64,000 nucleotides of DNA from Tricholomella constricta (Eukaryota; Basidiomycota; Agaricomycetes; Agaricales; Lyophyllaceae). The stretch lies in assembly GCA_013368375.1 (NCBI GenBank), contig JAACJP010000003.1:620001-684000 (forward strand), in the 5' to 3' direction. Numbering within the stretch: the first letter of the stretch is position 1; every line of letters begins with the position of its first letter. A program made the translations under genes and the position numbers. Below the pieces are notes generated by a model, which was given only the letters and a program-made list of their open reading frames with translations, searched no databases and was not told the origin of the DNA. This document shows, in pieces, positions 19,362 to 31,034 of the stretch.

Positions 19362-20070
19362 TAATATCTCAGTCTTCTGCACCCTTACCTGACACCAATC
19401 TACACTAGTTCTTGGCCGACAGCTTCCTTAACCCCGAGTATGAACTTGTTGCTTTATATCCTGAGCATCTCCTCCCCACTGGCTGAGTTCTTGTTATTTC
19501 GGATCCAACGACATCCACTCAGAAGACATATATCCCTTCTGGGGATCGCATGCTGCGTGAAACCCAAGACCCCAGCAGTCCCAAACTACCGTCATTTTCG
19601 TTCATCAGGGACCCCAGTGTTTCCTGCCTCAATCCGTTTGCGGTTATTCTCAATGCAGGAATCAAGTTCCGGAGGTTCCTTCGCGATATAGCAGACTCGC
19701 CTCTACTTGAACCCTTACCAGCCGAGGCCACGCAATAAAATGATGGAACTGGTAGACCTGCTTTACTGGAAGGTGAACCCCGCAACGGAACTCCGGGTCA
19801 CACCATCTGGTCCACTAGGCTTGCCAATGCACGACGGAACACCACAAGACAGTCTCGTCCCGGAAATTTAGGTAAATTAGACGATGGTGTAGATACGAAT
19901 GGGGGCGAGAGCGGGAATGATACCGGAGATACATGTTAGAATGTGAGTGGCACCGAATACACCCTTTGTGTAAGCCCGATCATTCTTTGTATGTTTTCTC
20001 TTTATCTCTTCATATCAAAGGACACTTAGACTAGAAACATATATATATACTGTACCATACATACTAGCAC

Positions 20071-20234
20071 CCTTAGTCATTTATACCGGACTAAGGGTGA
20101 GTACCTACGCCATACTAATATTCACGGACACGTAACTAACTTAGAAGTAGTTCTTACTTATCGCTTATAGGTACGGGTCCCACAAATATAATAGTCATTT
20201 ATACCGGACTAAGGTTTTTACTTATCGCTTATAG
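20071..20234. repeat. Hairpin direct-repeat cluster
   Basis: CCTTAGTC-N10-GACTAAGG (20071-20096) is a perfect 8-bp inverted repeat, and its core TAGTCATTTATACCGGACTA recurs at 20192-20214. ACTTATCGCTTATAG also occurs twice, near 20155 and 20220. Possibly a remnant of a small mobile element. Confidence 0.5.
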
Positions 20235-20973
20235 CGATCTACCGGTTAGAATTCTAACAATACATATCAAGGCCAAAGGCGTGGTAGGTTTGTCTTTCCT
20301 GAGGGTGCTAGTTTGGAGAGGCGTATAGAGATTGCTGAAGTCGGGCCATGGTCAGTCATTGCCATTATATTTCCCTCATGACTGGTTTTTGATTTCCCCA
20401 TCAGATCTCGGCTATGATTCTGATGATGAATTGGTCTTGGAAGAGCTGCGCAGGGGTTCTACTGGTGGGTTTGTCTCTCCTATTGTTGGAATTCATTTTG
20501 ATGCCTCCATAACCAAGTCCCTCTTATTTTGCGAAGTCCTATTGTCTCTTTTTAGCAAATAACAATCCCTCTTTCTAATGTGTTGGTATCCTGATGAATG
20601 AAGTGTGATGTATCATTTCACTAGATTACTGTAGCTATGTTGAGTCCTAATATCAACATTCTGAATGTGGAAAACATCGTACGCTTTGACTCGGATTTCC
20701 CTTGCCCTCCGTGAATGGACCAAATCAGTTCGGTTCGATGCCATACACTTGTCTATATTCTACTGATTGAGCCCAGTTCAGCACCTCCGAAATTCTTCGC
20801 CGCAAACACACACACAGAGCAAGCGTAAAAAATTCAAGGCCAAAGATACAAAAAGGTTTAGGGCGCATCAGGGAATATCTCTACCTGCCCTCACTGCCTT
20901 GGCAGCCTCGCTCTGAGCTCCGTTCCGCAGGTAACGACCGTAAATCCCGTCAAGATGTCTCCTCTCCTGTAGT

Positions 20974-21796
20974 TTAAACTTTAGCCAAGGCTTCTGGCGT
21001 GGTGGGGCTCGAACTTACGCTTTGCGTTTTGACGACACTCTCGCGCTTCTCGACAGTGCCAGCGTATTTGACCCAAGCATCGCTCACTGCTTCTCTGGTG
21101 AAGCCACGGTTTTCATGAACGACGTAGTCTCTCACGATCCACGGCGCGATAGCAACGTCGACGAGACTAAATTCATCTCCAAGGAAGTATGGTCCTTGGA
21201 CTTCGTTCGCGAACTTTCTGAGGGCAATGTAAAGTTCTTCGCGGGCCTCGTCTTGTTTCTCTTTCTCTTGCGCCTGAAGCAAACGCTGGAAGGCGGGGAT
21301 GATAGCTTTGCTGACGTGATCAATCCAAACCCGAGCTATAGCGCGCGAGGTGGGATCGGATGGGAGGAGAGGGTTCTGATCCGGATACGCGTCTTCAAGG
21401 AACTCGCAGATGATCAGCGACTCGTAGATTGCTTTACCCTTGTATACCACGGCAGGCACGAGACCTTTCGGGTTGATGTCTTAAAAACGCTCTCGTCAGG
21501 TTTTGCAATTCATGCGCTAAACGCAGTGCATGCCAACCTAGGAAATGCCTCTCCTTCCTATAAGGATTGACTTCCTTGTACTGATATTTTATCCCCTTCT
21601 CTTCCAATGCAATCCAGCCGCGCTGGACATACGGGCAGAACTGAAGCGGGTGAGTGGGACGAGAGCGACTCCTAATATTCGATGGGCTCACCCATCCAGC
21701 ATAGTAAACCAGATCTTGCGGTTCCTGATGCTTTGCAACAATCGCCGCTGCGAGCCCAGTTGCATGGGGAAAGATTTGTACGTCTGGATTGGCCAT
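20974..21796 (-). CDS. Glutathione S-transferase, omega-like
   Basis: Three exons: 21796-21692, 21640-21538, 21479-20974; introns 51 nt (phase 0) and 58 nt (phase 1); 237 residues. The thioredoxin-fold half contains FCPYVQRGWIALEEKGIKYQ, with the omega-type FCPY and its candidate catalytic Cys, then the cis-Pro segment NPKGLVPAVVYKGKAIYES (residues about 70-88). The all-helical half includes ARVWIDHVSKAIIPAFQRLL and GDEFSLVDVAIAPWIVRDY. Conjugates or reduces with glutathione in detoxification and thiol repair. The start MANPDVQIFPHATG is preferred to an upstream ATG at 21832 because it gives the usual short lead into the fold. Confidence 0.88.
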
Positions 21797-21929
21797 GGGA
21801 GTTGGGATGAGAAAGCAATATTGGAGACTCAAGTTGCTTTATAAGTATGAGAGATCATCCCCGATACATCATGTGATATGATTTCAGAATCCAATATTTC
21901 GAGCACAGTAGAACCACATATAAGTACCA

Positions 21930-24900
21930 TCATGGCAAGACCAGAATTGTTCCAAGCGCGCCGTCGTCTAGGTCGACATCGTTCTTGGTGCCAGTCGTGT
22001 GGGCTGGTCGCTGGTCAAATCTGACGTCGACGATCTTGACCAGTTCGCCCTTCGTCACCATTTCTGAAGTTGGCTCCGCTCCACCGGTGAAGACTGGTCG
22101 TCTGTCTATGACCTTGATGCGTGGTATCTTTGCATGTCCACACTCGATAGGTATAAGCTTCCATGTGAGCTTTTCTTCTTCCCCTGGCATCAGGATCGGC
22201 ACGCGACCACTCCTCAACCCGGCGACGATGAAAGTGTCAGAAGCATCGAGCTCGAGCTGGACGACGACATTCGCCGATCGTGATGGATGATAGTTGCGAA
22301 TTGTGAGAATAAGCGATATCGGTACATGCAAAGTCGCCGCCGGGGGTACTGAGAGCAGAGCAAGCAGGCCTTCCACTGGAGGCCGCAGAGCAGGCATAGG
22401 AACAACAGTGGTAGCCAACGGACCGCGATCTCCGTTCTTCCATATCCTACGGTATTGGAAGTCAGCTTCAATTCATTTTGGAAAGCAAGCGATGACACCT
22501 TCGCCAGTTGACGTGGTAGCTCCCTGTATTCGTTATGGATTCGCCATCTTCAACGTCAGACGGCGCAAGGACGATTCGCGCAATATGACTGAGCTCGTCG
22601 CCTGGAAAATAATCTGCCAGCGACAGTGAGATCAAAGTGGTAAATATCAACACATTGATGACTGACCAGACAGGGAGTCCTCAGTGTGGTCAGAAGAGCA
22701 GTCAACAATCTTGGCGCATTCGTGATCCTAGAGTGAAAAGCTTGTCAGGAATGCGATATACATCTCATTCCAGTACAGAAAACATGCCTGTCTCTCTAAT
22801 CTCATACTTTCCACCTGCACAGCTGATGGCCCCGCGGATTCAAAGGTCGTCCTGACTAACGCTTCGCTTGTCCTGCTATAATTCCAAATATTCCCGTCGA
22901 AAGTGTTCAGATCTGCCAACCCTGGCCACTCAGCCAGACCCCGCGTGTACGAAATGGTCTGGGAGACCTTGATGGGATCTACGGTGGGGATAACAAGTGT
23001 CCTCAAGGTTTCAGTGAGATCCTGACACTCAGGTTCCGCGGAATCGGCTTCTGCTTCGGTCGACCGAGATTGGACTGAAATGTCAACGACCCTGTCTCCC
23101 GGTGCACCTGTGTTTACCAGGTAAAGAGTCTTGACAGCACTGATCCCGGGAGCGAGCACCCCAAAAGGAACGCCTTTGATAAAGTTAGTCGAGCGTTCAT
23201 CACCAAGGATAATCGTGTTGGCTTTTGGGTCGCAGTCAATAATCTTCCTAATTATCAAGGCCGGAGGGTACATACCGGCACCATCGATTTCTATTGGCGG
23301 AAGAAGTACATCGACAACGACGTCGAATGGTCGAGTATCGATATTGGTGATATCGATCGTTACTGGGTATGTTTCATTGAGATACGCCGGTGACTCGTGG
23401 GTCAGCGAAACGGTAAGAGCGTGTGAGCGGTGTCTGACACTAAAGCACGTGTTAGGCTTTAACAGAGGTTGTAAAAGATCTACATACTTTACAGATGACG
23501 ATGCTTCACGCTCTATTGGCAAATACCGGGGAGGATCGACAGAGCTGAGCCACCTGGAACGAGGTGATAATCCTTGACGAAAACCACAAGGATCGAAAGG
23601 TATTTCAATTTTCCACGTGCCCTCTTCAATGGTTAGGGCAAGTCTGGAGACCTTAATGAAGAGTCTAATTAAACCGTCGAGGACTTCTGGAACCATTGCG
23701 CACCTTGAGTGACGTCGGCAGTTCAGAAGATATGGTCCCCGCGAAGATGAAGCAACCTCCTTTTTGCCAACGTAAATTGGCAAAAACATCTCCATATTCT
23801 TCTGGCGACGATGCCACATTCGTCAGGTTCACCAATTGAAACGAGGATGGCGGAGCCACTGAATCTTGGTGTCGAATAACAAGGGGGGAGTCACGATGGG
23901 AGAAATATATGGACAAGGAAGATATCGGAAGGAATGACACAGGAACGTTGCGGGGTGCGATGAGGGAAAGTTGGAATGCTGCAGATTCGCCAACTTTGAC
24001 TTCAGGAGCCCAAAACACGACATTTGAGTCAACTTGAACACAACAACCGTCAATGAGACACTGGGGGCGAGAAGAGCTATAACTCACAAATTGGCTGGGA
24101 CTCCGAAATATCGACAATCAATACTTCGTCAGAAGATGGTACAGTACTCTTTCGAGTAATGTTTAAAGACGATTTTCCTGAGAAAGAAAAATATATCACC
24201 TTCAAGATGGCTACTAAGTCTTCTCCATAGGATGTTGGCGCATCCTCCTCCACAGCATCTATAAAAAAACGTCAATTTGAACGCTAGGGTGAACATGAAA
24301 TGGAAACAACCATGGCCCAACATCTCTATTAGGAGCTTCACCCTAAGCTCTACATCTCCAAGCTCCCTAGCACAAGCATGCCAAGTAGATAAAAGCGGGT
24401 GAAGCAAGGGTCCCCATTTCTCTCGACGATATGTCTTCGCTATGCGTTCGAAGAACCTTTCGTGTTGTAAGACCGACGTAAGGCTTCGTTGACGGACGTG
24501 ACGAACCGTATGGCCATATCATATTTGGCAGACGCATAGTAAGTGTGTGCAATTTGGTACGCGATCCATAATGTAAGACGTCCTTGAGTGGGGTTCTGCG
24601 GGTCAACAATCGTGTATTTCTTGAACAGCTCGTATGCTTTGGTGTATAGCTACCAGTCGAAAAAATTACTACAATCACGACAGAAGGGAACTTTGGGACT
24701 TACTTCAAGGATGATGGTCAGATGATCAACTTTCTTCTCATTCATAAAACCCGGCGACGCCATGACGGATTTTTGGGTATTCTGTTGTCAAGGGTCACGA
24801 TTACGCCTGCTTCATCAAAAGAACTGGACTCACTTCAAGTTCGAGAGCAGTCAAGAATCTTTCTCGTCTCATTTCCGTGCATTTGGCCGCCATGTAGTAA

Positions 24901-26609
24901 TAGAATCCTGGGTGCTGCAGCGCATGACTTGGATTGATTCCCAGCGATCGCATCGAGTCCACCTCGAGTGTACCTGCAGCGAGGCCCCTTGAGCCAGAAT
25001 TGTGGTTCTGGGAAGCGGACAGGCTAGCATTAGAAACAGCGGATACAGGCTTGTGAACAGGAAGCATCAATGTCGACCGTGTCCCTTGCTCAAGCAGTTC
25101 TGCGAGAATGCGATGCCTCCAGGGACGAAGCTTAGAAAGTATTGCAGGTCAAAGCTGGTATCACTTACTGCCTTGCGATCCAGCTCCAATATTCAAACGT
25201 CTCTTCTCCAATACCCCACCCACGTGAGAAGTCACTGAATATCCGCATATGAGTGTTGTGATGAGAGAGCGCGAGCGCATGCTCGTTGTTATATAGATAA
25301 AGTTTAGATATCTAGGGAAAGAGGACGTTCATTGTGAAGCGAAATGTTTGACATGATCGCAAGGGGACTGACTTTCACATCGATACAGTCGGCCAGGACT
25401 TTTGCTTCCGCCCATCTCTTGGTGCGTGGTGGTAAGATCGCAGTCGACCCAAACATGACGACAAGCATGCTATGTGCATCTTGATAGTGTCTGGCGTTCA
25501 ATGAGCTTGGTTAACGAACCTCGGTCAAAAGTCATCTCAACTGACTTCAGAGCTACCTCGTCCTCTCCCCGAAATTCAGCAAAGCAAGCCATTTTATACT
25601 CGTATCTCACAGTCCACCCCTCCGGCCGCAGCGGTCGAGCAATGTTCGATGATCCCTGAATTGGGATTGGATATGAAGTCGCCTGCGAATGGCGGTTGCG
25701 CTTTCGTCGAACGCGTTTGGAATGCGCTGTGTAATACTCTAATGCAGGCTCGTAGAGAGCTTGCTGGAGGCTGATGATCTATTGGAATTACTGAACAGTA
25801 TTTTGGAACGAGCCTCATCTCACCTTTTCACGAATTCACCGAGCTCACTTGGGCTCACAGGACTGAGAACGAACAGAGCGGCCCGTGAATCAAGTCCGCT
25901 CTGCCTCCGGATAAAGGTCAACCGTGTATCGAGTGTTGGATCATCTAGAGATACGGTGGGAATAAGGATAGTGGATAACTCTCCATGCGTGTCTGTCCTC
26001 ACCTAGCATTCTCCGAGTGGCCATGAGAACAACTGTGAGTTTTATGCCGCGTTCATTGGTGGTCTTCTTGCGGAGAGCCACCTCTGCTGCAAGCTCTGCA
26101 TCCCTCTTCCGTTCTTCCAGCTCCCTCTCGCGTTCACGATTGCTGTCGGGGGCATCCAGGGGCGAACCAGAGTTGGATGGGGGGAACTCAAAGATACGCA
26201 AGAACAGCACAAATACCGAGGGTACAAGAGAAGTATGTTTGCGGATCCAGATCGGGGCAATTAGACCATCCGGGTGAAGAGGTGATGTAGGCGTCAATGG
26301 TGATAATGGTGAGTGCGCAGCAGAGTATTGAGGATCTTCTTGAGAAACGAGCTTCCGGGGAGGAAATCGAACTTCTCTGTCGACTAGGATGACTTGGAAG
26401 GTTTTTGTTTTCTCGGGCTGCCAGATGGCGGCCTTACGCTGTGCTTGGAGCGCTTCGCGCAACCGGGCTGCAAGTAGGCCGAAGTCATTTGCTCTCGTTG
26501 AAGTTGGCGTTGAGGGCTGAGAAGAAGAGGGTGTCGGGAATGCGTCGAGGCCAGCAACAAACATTATCGGGGCGAGTTGCGCCAGTAACTCTGGGGGATA
26601 TGAATTCAT
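21930..26609 (-). CDS. TRAPP complex subunit TRAPPC11-like (foie gras and gryzun domains)
   Basis: Large multi-exon gene starting MNSYPPELLAQLAPIMFVAG (an upstream ATG at 26627 is also in frame). N-terminal blocks: WIRKHTSLVPSVFVLFLRIF, then DDPTLDTRLTFIRRQSGLDS (joined through a 58-nt intron GTGAGG...CTAG near 25950-26007). The middle has the foie-gras repeats (EYKMACFAEFRGEDEVALKS, ARHYQDAHSMLVVMFGS, PSHALQHPGFYYYMAAKC, WHACARELGDVELRVKLLIE). The C-terminal part has gryzun-type beta sandwiches (HESPAYLNETYPVTIDITN, MPGEEEKLTWKLIPIECG) ending at 21930. TRAPPC11 is a scaffold of the TRAPPIII tethering complex in ER-Golgi traffic and autophagy. The approximate coding blocks are 26609-26008, 25949-25310, 25070-24700, 24680-24130, 24117-22728 and 22440-21930; inner boundaries are not all resolved. 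Confidence 0.85.
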
Positions 26610-27069
26610 TGTGCGCGAGACGATCACAATGGCCGCTGCTCAATATTCCAAACCTCTGCTTATGTAAAACCATTACCCAAGCACTGGATGCATACTTGAG
26701 GTTATATACTAAGTAAGTACTACAGAACGCAGGAACGACTGATGGTGTCTGTCTAGGAGAGACTAGGCCTTTTGGACATCTACTGGCTTTCGAATCGGAA
26801 TCCTTTGTACTTTCAAGCGACGGACGACGTTGTGTTCGATATGACTCTACATGAAGCGTGGCCCGATCTGGGATAAAGCCTCAGCGAATGTACAAGGGAC
26901 TATTTCCAGCTACGGCGATTGGCTTGTCGCCAATCCATCTTAAAAGGATGGGCTTGGGATGGGCTCCCCATCGCTCAAGACCACGTCTATATATCGAGCT
27001 GCGCTCATCTTTGCTCTTCACCATTCAGCTCACGCTCACCCTGATATCCTCCTTCAATTTATTTTTCCC

Positions 27070-27471
27070 ATGCATTTCTCCACCTTCATGTCCACACTCC
27101 TCGTTCTCTCTGCCGTGCATAGTGGTACGTCAACCATGGACTCACGTCTGCCAGAGCTATATCTCAAAATTTTATTCCAATCTCAGCCTCAACAGCCCCA
27201 GCACCTGCACCTGAGCCAAGCCCAATCCCACCCGAGCTGCAGCCAATAATCGCAGCCAAGAATAATCTTGCCGGCACAGCAGTGGTAAGTACCTGGACTT
27301 GCTCTTCCCCCGTTTGTCCGCTGAAATCTTCGCAAGTATGCCGACGACCCGAAGTTCAACTCAACGGCCAGGGAAAACTCGTCCAACGATGCAATGACAT
27401 TACAAATACCATTGACCTTTATTTCCGCTGCCTCGATAACGGCAGGAACCCTTCTGGTGTCCCTCGTATGA
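27070..27471 (+). CDS. Small secreted, probably GPI-anchored protein
   Basis: Three exons, 27070-27124, 27187-27284, 27337-27471; introns 62 nt (GTACGT...CAG) and 52 nt (GTAAGT...AAG); 95 residues. It has an N-terminal signal peptide (MHFSTFMSTLLVLSAVHS), a short Pro/Ala-rich segment (APAPAPEPSPIPPEL), a central part with the N-glycosylation sites NST and NSS, and a hydrophobic C-terminus SAASITAGTLLVSLV ending at the stop, as in GPI attachment signals. No cysteines in the mature part. A TATA-like TATATAT lies at about 26987. Function unknown; likely cell wall or surface. The model rests on splice consensus and the good fit of both terminal signals. Confidence 0.6.
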
Positions 27472-27674
27472 CACAGACTGGGAGATGGGGCGAGGGTTAT
27501 ACACTGACTACATCATGAACCTACCTTACTTGTGACATGAGATAATATAAGCCGTTCAAAACCGGTTATCATGGCTGGCCCTTTATAACAGAAAGACATT
27601 CACTATTCGACGTACACACAATCCTAGCCGCAGAGGCCGACGGAGAATTGCCTCAGCGCCACAAGAAGATTCGC

Positions 27675-28048
27675 TCAGTACATTTCCAAACTCATCCCGT
27701 CATTGATCTCATAGTCCGCAAGTGTGATATGGTCCTTATAGATTGTGTACCTATGCCAGACTTATCAGGATGGAATGATCTCAAGGCGCAGATGTGACTC
27801 GCCATTTCTTCAACTGAATTTTGGCTGGGTTGGTACCAGTCTGTGCAGCGATGAGCTTCTTCAGGTCCCCAACAGTGTCATCAGGACTGCATTTGACTCG
27901 GACTGTAACATGCATTCAGTGTGTGAATGGGTGCCGGAGGCTAATTAGCTGACCTTTGCGACCAAGTCGATCGTTCGCGATAATCTAATAGGTCATTTAA
28001 CGAAGTTGAAGGAGAAGTGAAGGCTGGGGGTACCTCAATCAGAGCCAT
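27675..28048 (-). CDS. HUB1: Hub1/UBL5 ubiquitin-like splicing modifier
   Basis: Four exons: 28048-28034, 27984-27954, 27902-27803, 27750-27675, giving exactly 73 residues, the normal family length. Key blocks: [59 protein letters not shown]. Like all Hub1 proteins it ends in a tyrosine rather than a diglycine, so it is not conjugated. Hub1 binds Snu66-type HIND elements in the tri-snRNP and supports use of weak 5' splice sites. The third intron (27802-27751, 52 nt) begins GCGAGT and ends CATAG: a GC-AG intron. No GT donor in the vicinity keeps the frame between KKW and YTIYKDH. The other introns are GT-AG. Short gene too small for simple reading-frame detection. Confidence 0.9.
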
Positions 28049-28420
28049 CGAGCGATTCAAATGCTGGTAAAGGTCACTTAATGGAGTAACACCAATTGCG
28101 GCAAGATCCTTTTGTTTATCCCACGCTTCTGTAACCAAATACCGCGACGTCCAAAATTGGGTCGTGGATCTGCTCGCCTGAACTCTGATTCCAAAAGATT
28201 TAATGGTCAGAAATATTTAAAACTCGTGATTCATGACAATCATGTGGTATAGTGAAGGGTATCGATGTCTTCTGAATCCTCCTACAATCATTCAAAGAAT
28301 AACTTAATGTCCAGAGCGGGGTATGTTTGTACGCCTAATAGCTGTCGTAGTGATGGTGGTGATGGTGTCTATATCATGGACGACTTATAAGGTCAGTTCG
28401 GATAGGAACAACACATGAAC

Positions 28421-29151
28421 TCACTTCCTGACGCCACAACAGTAACAGGCCCTGGCTGAGAGAAAGAGAACAGCGAGCCATGTCATGGCAACTGCAGCCA
28501 AAACCATCCACGTCCCCGGCCCAAATAGCACCTCAAAATGATACGGTATTTCGTCGATGATTTTGTTCCTGACGATAATGACGAGGGCCAGATCGATGGC
28601 GAGAACCACACTACCCACAATGCCTGCAATTATTGCAATCATGAGAGTAAAGATGGCGATGCCGTGTGGTCCTAGGAAGAATGAAAATACGAAGCCGATG
28701 AAAGAGAAACCAGCAGCGATGGGGTGGAGGACGAGGACGACGAGAAGACTTTGTTGGACGGCTTGAATGAGGAGAGGGGAAACACCTGCGAGGGTGGTGA
28801 GGTCCAGGGCAATGTCGTAGCCCAGTTTGGGGCCGTAGCAGACGCCGTTGTTCGTGAACCAGGTCGGTTGGTTAAGTACACTGATGGGGCTCCTGAGAAG
28901 GAAAATTGGGAAGAGGCATGATCGACTAACCTGGAAGCACATAGCCCCCAGACACCGAATCGTAACTCGGTCGCGATGCTGGTGGGCACTTGGCCTGTCA
29001 GAGTGGACTTGACGCTGAGGAGGTAGACTGGCTTGAGGATGGGAAGGGAGACAGCGACGAGCAGGAGGAGAAGGAAGGCGCCAAAGAGCAGGATGAAGGA
29101 GACGGTGGAGACGAAGCGATGCCGAGCGAGCGGACGGTGGTGGGGCTTCAT
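28421..29151 (-). CDS. SUR7/PalI (Rim9-like) four-helix membrane protein
   Basis: Two exons, 29151-28931 and 28892-28421, with an unusually short 38-nt intron (GTTAGT...CAG); 230 residues. A basic N-terminus (MKPHHRPLARHRF) is followed by a first membrane helix (SFILLFGAFLLLLLVAVSLP), an outer loop with the family's FGVWGLC motif and a CYGPKLGYDI segment, then three more helices (IAAGFSFIGFVFSFFLG, IFTLMIAIIAGIVGSVVLAI, GTWMVLAAVAMTWLAVLFLS) and a short CYCCGVRK tail. SUR7/PalI proteins act at the plasma membrane (eisosome domains or ambient-pH sensing). Divergent from the gene at 29231 with start codons 79 bp apart. Confidence 0.85.
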
Positions 29152-29230
29152 GGCGAACCCCAACGGAGTGCCAAATCGGGATGTTTGGCTTAAATAATTT
29201 AAATTCAAATTATCGACCTTGTGGTCGGCC
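29152..29230. promoter_or_regulatory. 79-bp divergent intergenic region
   Basis: This is all the DNA between the start codons of the SUR7/PalI gene (minus) and the seven-helix gene (plus). Both promoters and leaders must overlap here or extend into the partner's coding sequence. No TATA box is obvious. Confidence 0.5.
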
Positions 29231-31034
29231 ATGGACGCACTCCTCCTCATCCTCGCCTCCTGTCTCCCTATCCATGCCGAACAATTCTCTCCAGAGTATC
29301 TTTCTGCCCTACTCATCTCCTCCGTCTCAGTCTAACCTCTCTCCCAGGTTCGACATCGACCCGTATCTCGAGTACCGCCCAGCCTTTGCCCAGTCTCTGC
29401 CTGTTCAGATCTTGTTGACCGGCGTCGTCCTGACCCTTGTTGCAGTCCTCTTTATCCATCTTGTATTCACTGCACAGTATCATTGGCCCCTCGCACCCGT
29501 CAACTATGTCCTACAATTATCCGGCGTCACAACCCTCCTTATATCCCTCATAGCAACTCTCCAGGTCGTCCTGTCTGCCACCTTCGCAGAAAGTGAAAAA
29601 TGGCCATACATGCTTAGCTATATCGCTGTCAACGTACCTCCACTTGATATTGACCTGAACACTGACGAGTGGAATATCGCCGAGCGAGCAACATGGCTTG
29701 TTATGAATGCATCCACATCCGGTTTAATTCAAGTGCATTGTCTTCTGCCTCTAGATCAGAATCTCATTGACCATTATTTCTCAGATAACCCACATCCAAT
29801 TTCTCACACTCTTATACCCATCCCGCCTAGAAGGCCGACTTATTTTCACCATGCTTGGTTGGTTCATCCATCCCACTTAGTATCATATTCAGAACTCATC
29901 ATTTCCATAGGGCCCCTGGCGATTGTCGCAGCAGTCATGCAACTCCTACCAATACATGGCAACCCAGACGTTACCAATATCGCATCCGCCGTCCGAAACG
30001 TCTGCAATGCAACCCTCTCCCTCCTCTTCACGGCTGCGCTCTTCATCTGGGGTCTGCTTGTGAATCGAAAACAAGCCTGGAGAACGGATGGAGGAACTGC
30101 CGCATTCGGCGCTGCTGCTCTCACCCTTGCAGTCGTCAGCACAGCGCTGAACTTCCTCTATGTCCCAAGGGAAGAAGAATACGTCTGGCTCCCAAGCTTG
30201 ATGTGGGCTGTTATTCTCTGGCAGAGCTTTCTGGGTTGGTGGTGGTGGGTGGGTGCAGGAAGTGGCAGCGGTTTGAACGGTGATGAAGATATCGTTGAAA
30301 AAATGAACAGGGAAGCGAAACGAGAGTCGCGCCGAAAAGAGGCGCGGGAAAGGAGACGGGAAACCAAGATACGAGCCAAAAAAGTCTGGAAAGGCGTCGC
30401 AGGGGCTTTTATTCCTCACACCAGTGACAGCCGCGAAAAATCAGCTCACCTCGACCGTCGTGCGGATTCGCGGCTACCAGACAGGTTATCATCGCCTCCG
30501 AGCCCCCTTGATTCTTCCCCCGATTCCCCAGCTAGCGGAGTTTCACAGACTCCCTCGATATTCTCAACGTCGACAACAGCAACCTTCACCACACTCCCTC
30601 GGCTTCTTCCCGCGATCGTCCACCGATGGTATGCCTCACTACGCCACGCCCATCTGGTGGCGGCACGCCAGCAAGCCGTTGAGCGAGTTGAAAGAATTCG
30701 GGAGCTGGAGAGAAACGGGGGTATAGACACGGGGTCGACTGGATGGGGTCTGGGGAGTTTTGGGTGGCGGATAGGGAGGGAACCAGACGGTGATCAGGGC
30801 AGTCGAGAGTTCGAGATGTATAATCGGAACGAGTGGGCCACACGCCATAGGGAGCATCCAGACCCAAGACACGACAAGGGCAATGAGGAGCAATCGAACG
30901 AGGATGTGGAAGACCTCCATTATTCTACCCGTCCGCCACCCCCGGCTCGCCCTACTCTTGCATTACAGCCCAGGTCGCTGTGGTGGTGGGGCCCTTTGGC
31001 ACGGTGGCGACTGCAAGACTCGACGTCGTATTAA
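29231..31034 (+). CDS. Uncharacterised seven-helix membrane protein with signal peptide
   Basis: Four exons: 29231-29295, 29348-29732, 29785-29857, 29911-31034; introns 52, 52 and 53 nt; 548 residues. The start MDALLLILASCLPIHA gives a clear signal peptide and joins in frame to FDIDPYLEYRPAFAQSLPVQ. Helices include ILLTGVVLTLVAVLFIHLVF, LQLSGVTTLLISLIATLQVV, GPLAIVAAVMQLLPI, ATLSLLFTAALFIWGLLV, AAALTLAVVSTALNFLYV and SLMWAVILWQSFLGWWWWVG. A long cytosolic tail is strongly charged (EAKRESRRKEARERRRETKI) and then Ser/Pro-rich. Topology recalls sensor or receptor-like proteins, but I do not recognise the family. A longer frame from 29181 lacks the signal peptide and reads through the first intron. 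Confidence 0.75.

Larger units (their letters stand above)
17514..20940. other. Gene-poor region with relics and small repeats
   Basis: About 3.4 kb with only short broken frames. Two similar segments, 18285-18345 and 18640-18700, share AAAAACACNTCTCCAAAGTTTTTCCCACNAGAAAACGGGG-like sequence. A coding-like relic lies at about 18970-19360. A hairpin repeat cluster is at 20071-20234. A frame at 20332-20562 (DLGYDSDDELVLEELRRG) is not recognisable. No intact gene is supported. Confidence 0.5.

Noticed and set aside
29181..29230. Upstream start for the seven-helix protein (MFGLNNLNSNYR...)
   Set aside because: It reads through the first intron and loses the signal peptide; the ATG at 29231 with a 52-nt intron (CTAAC branch, CCCAG acceptor) is better supported.
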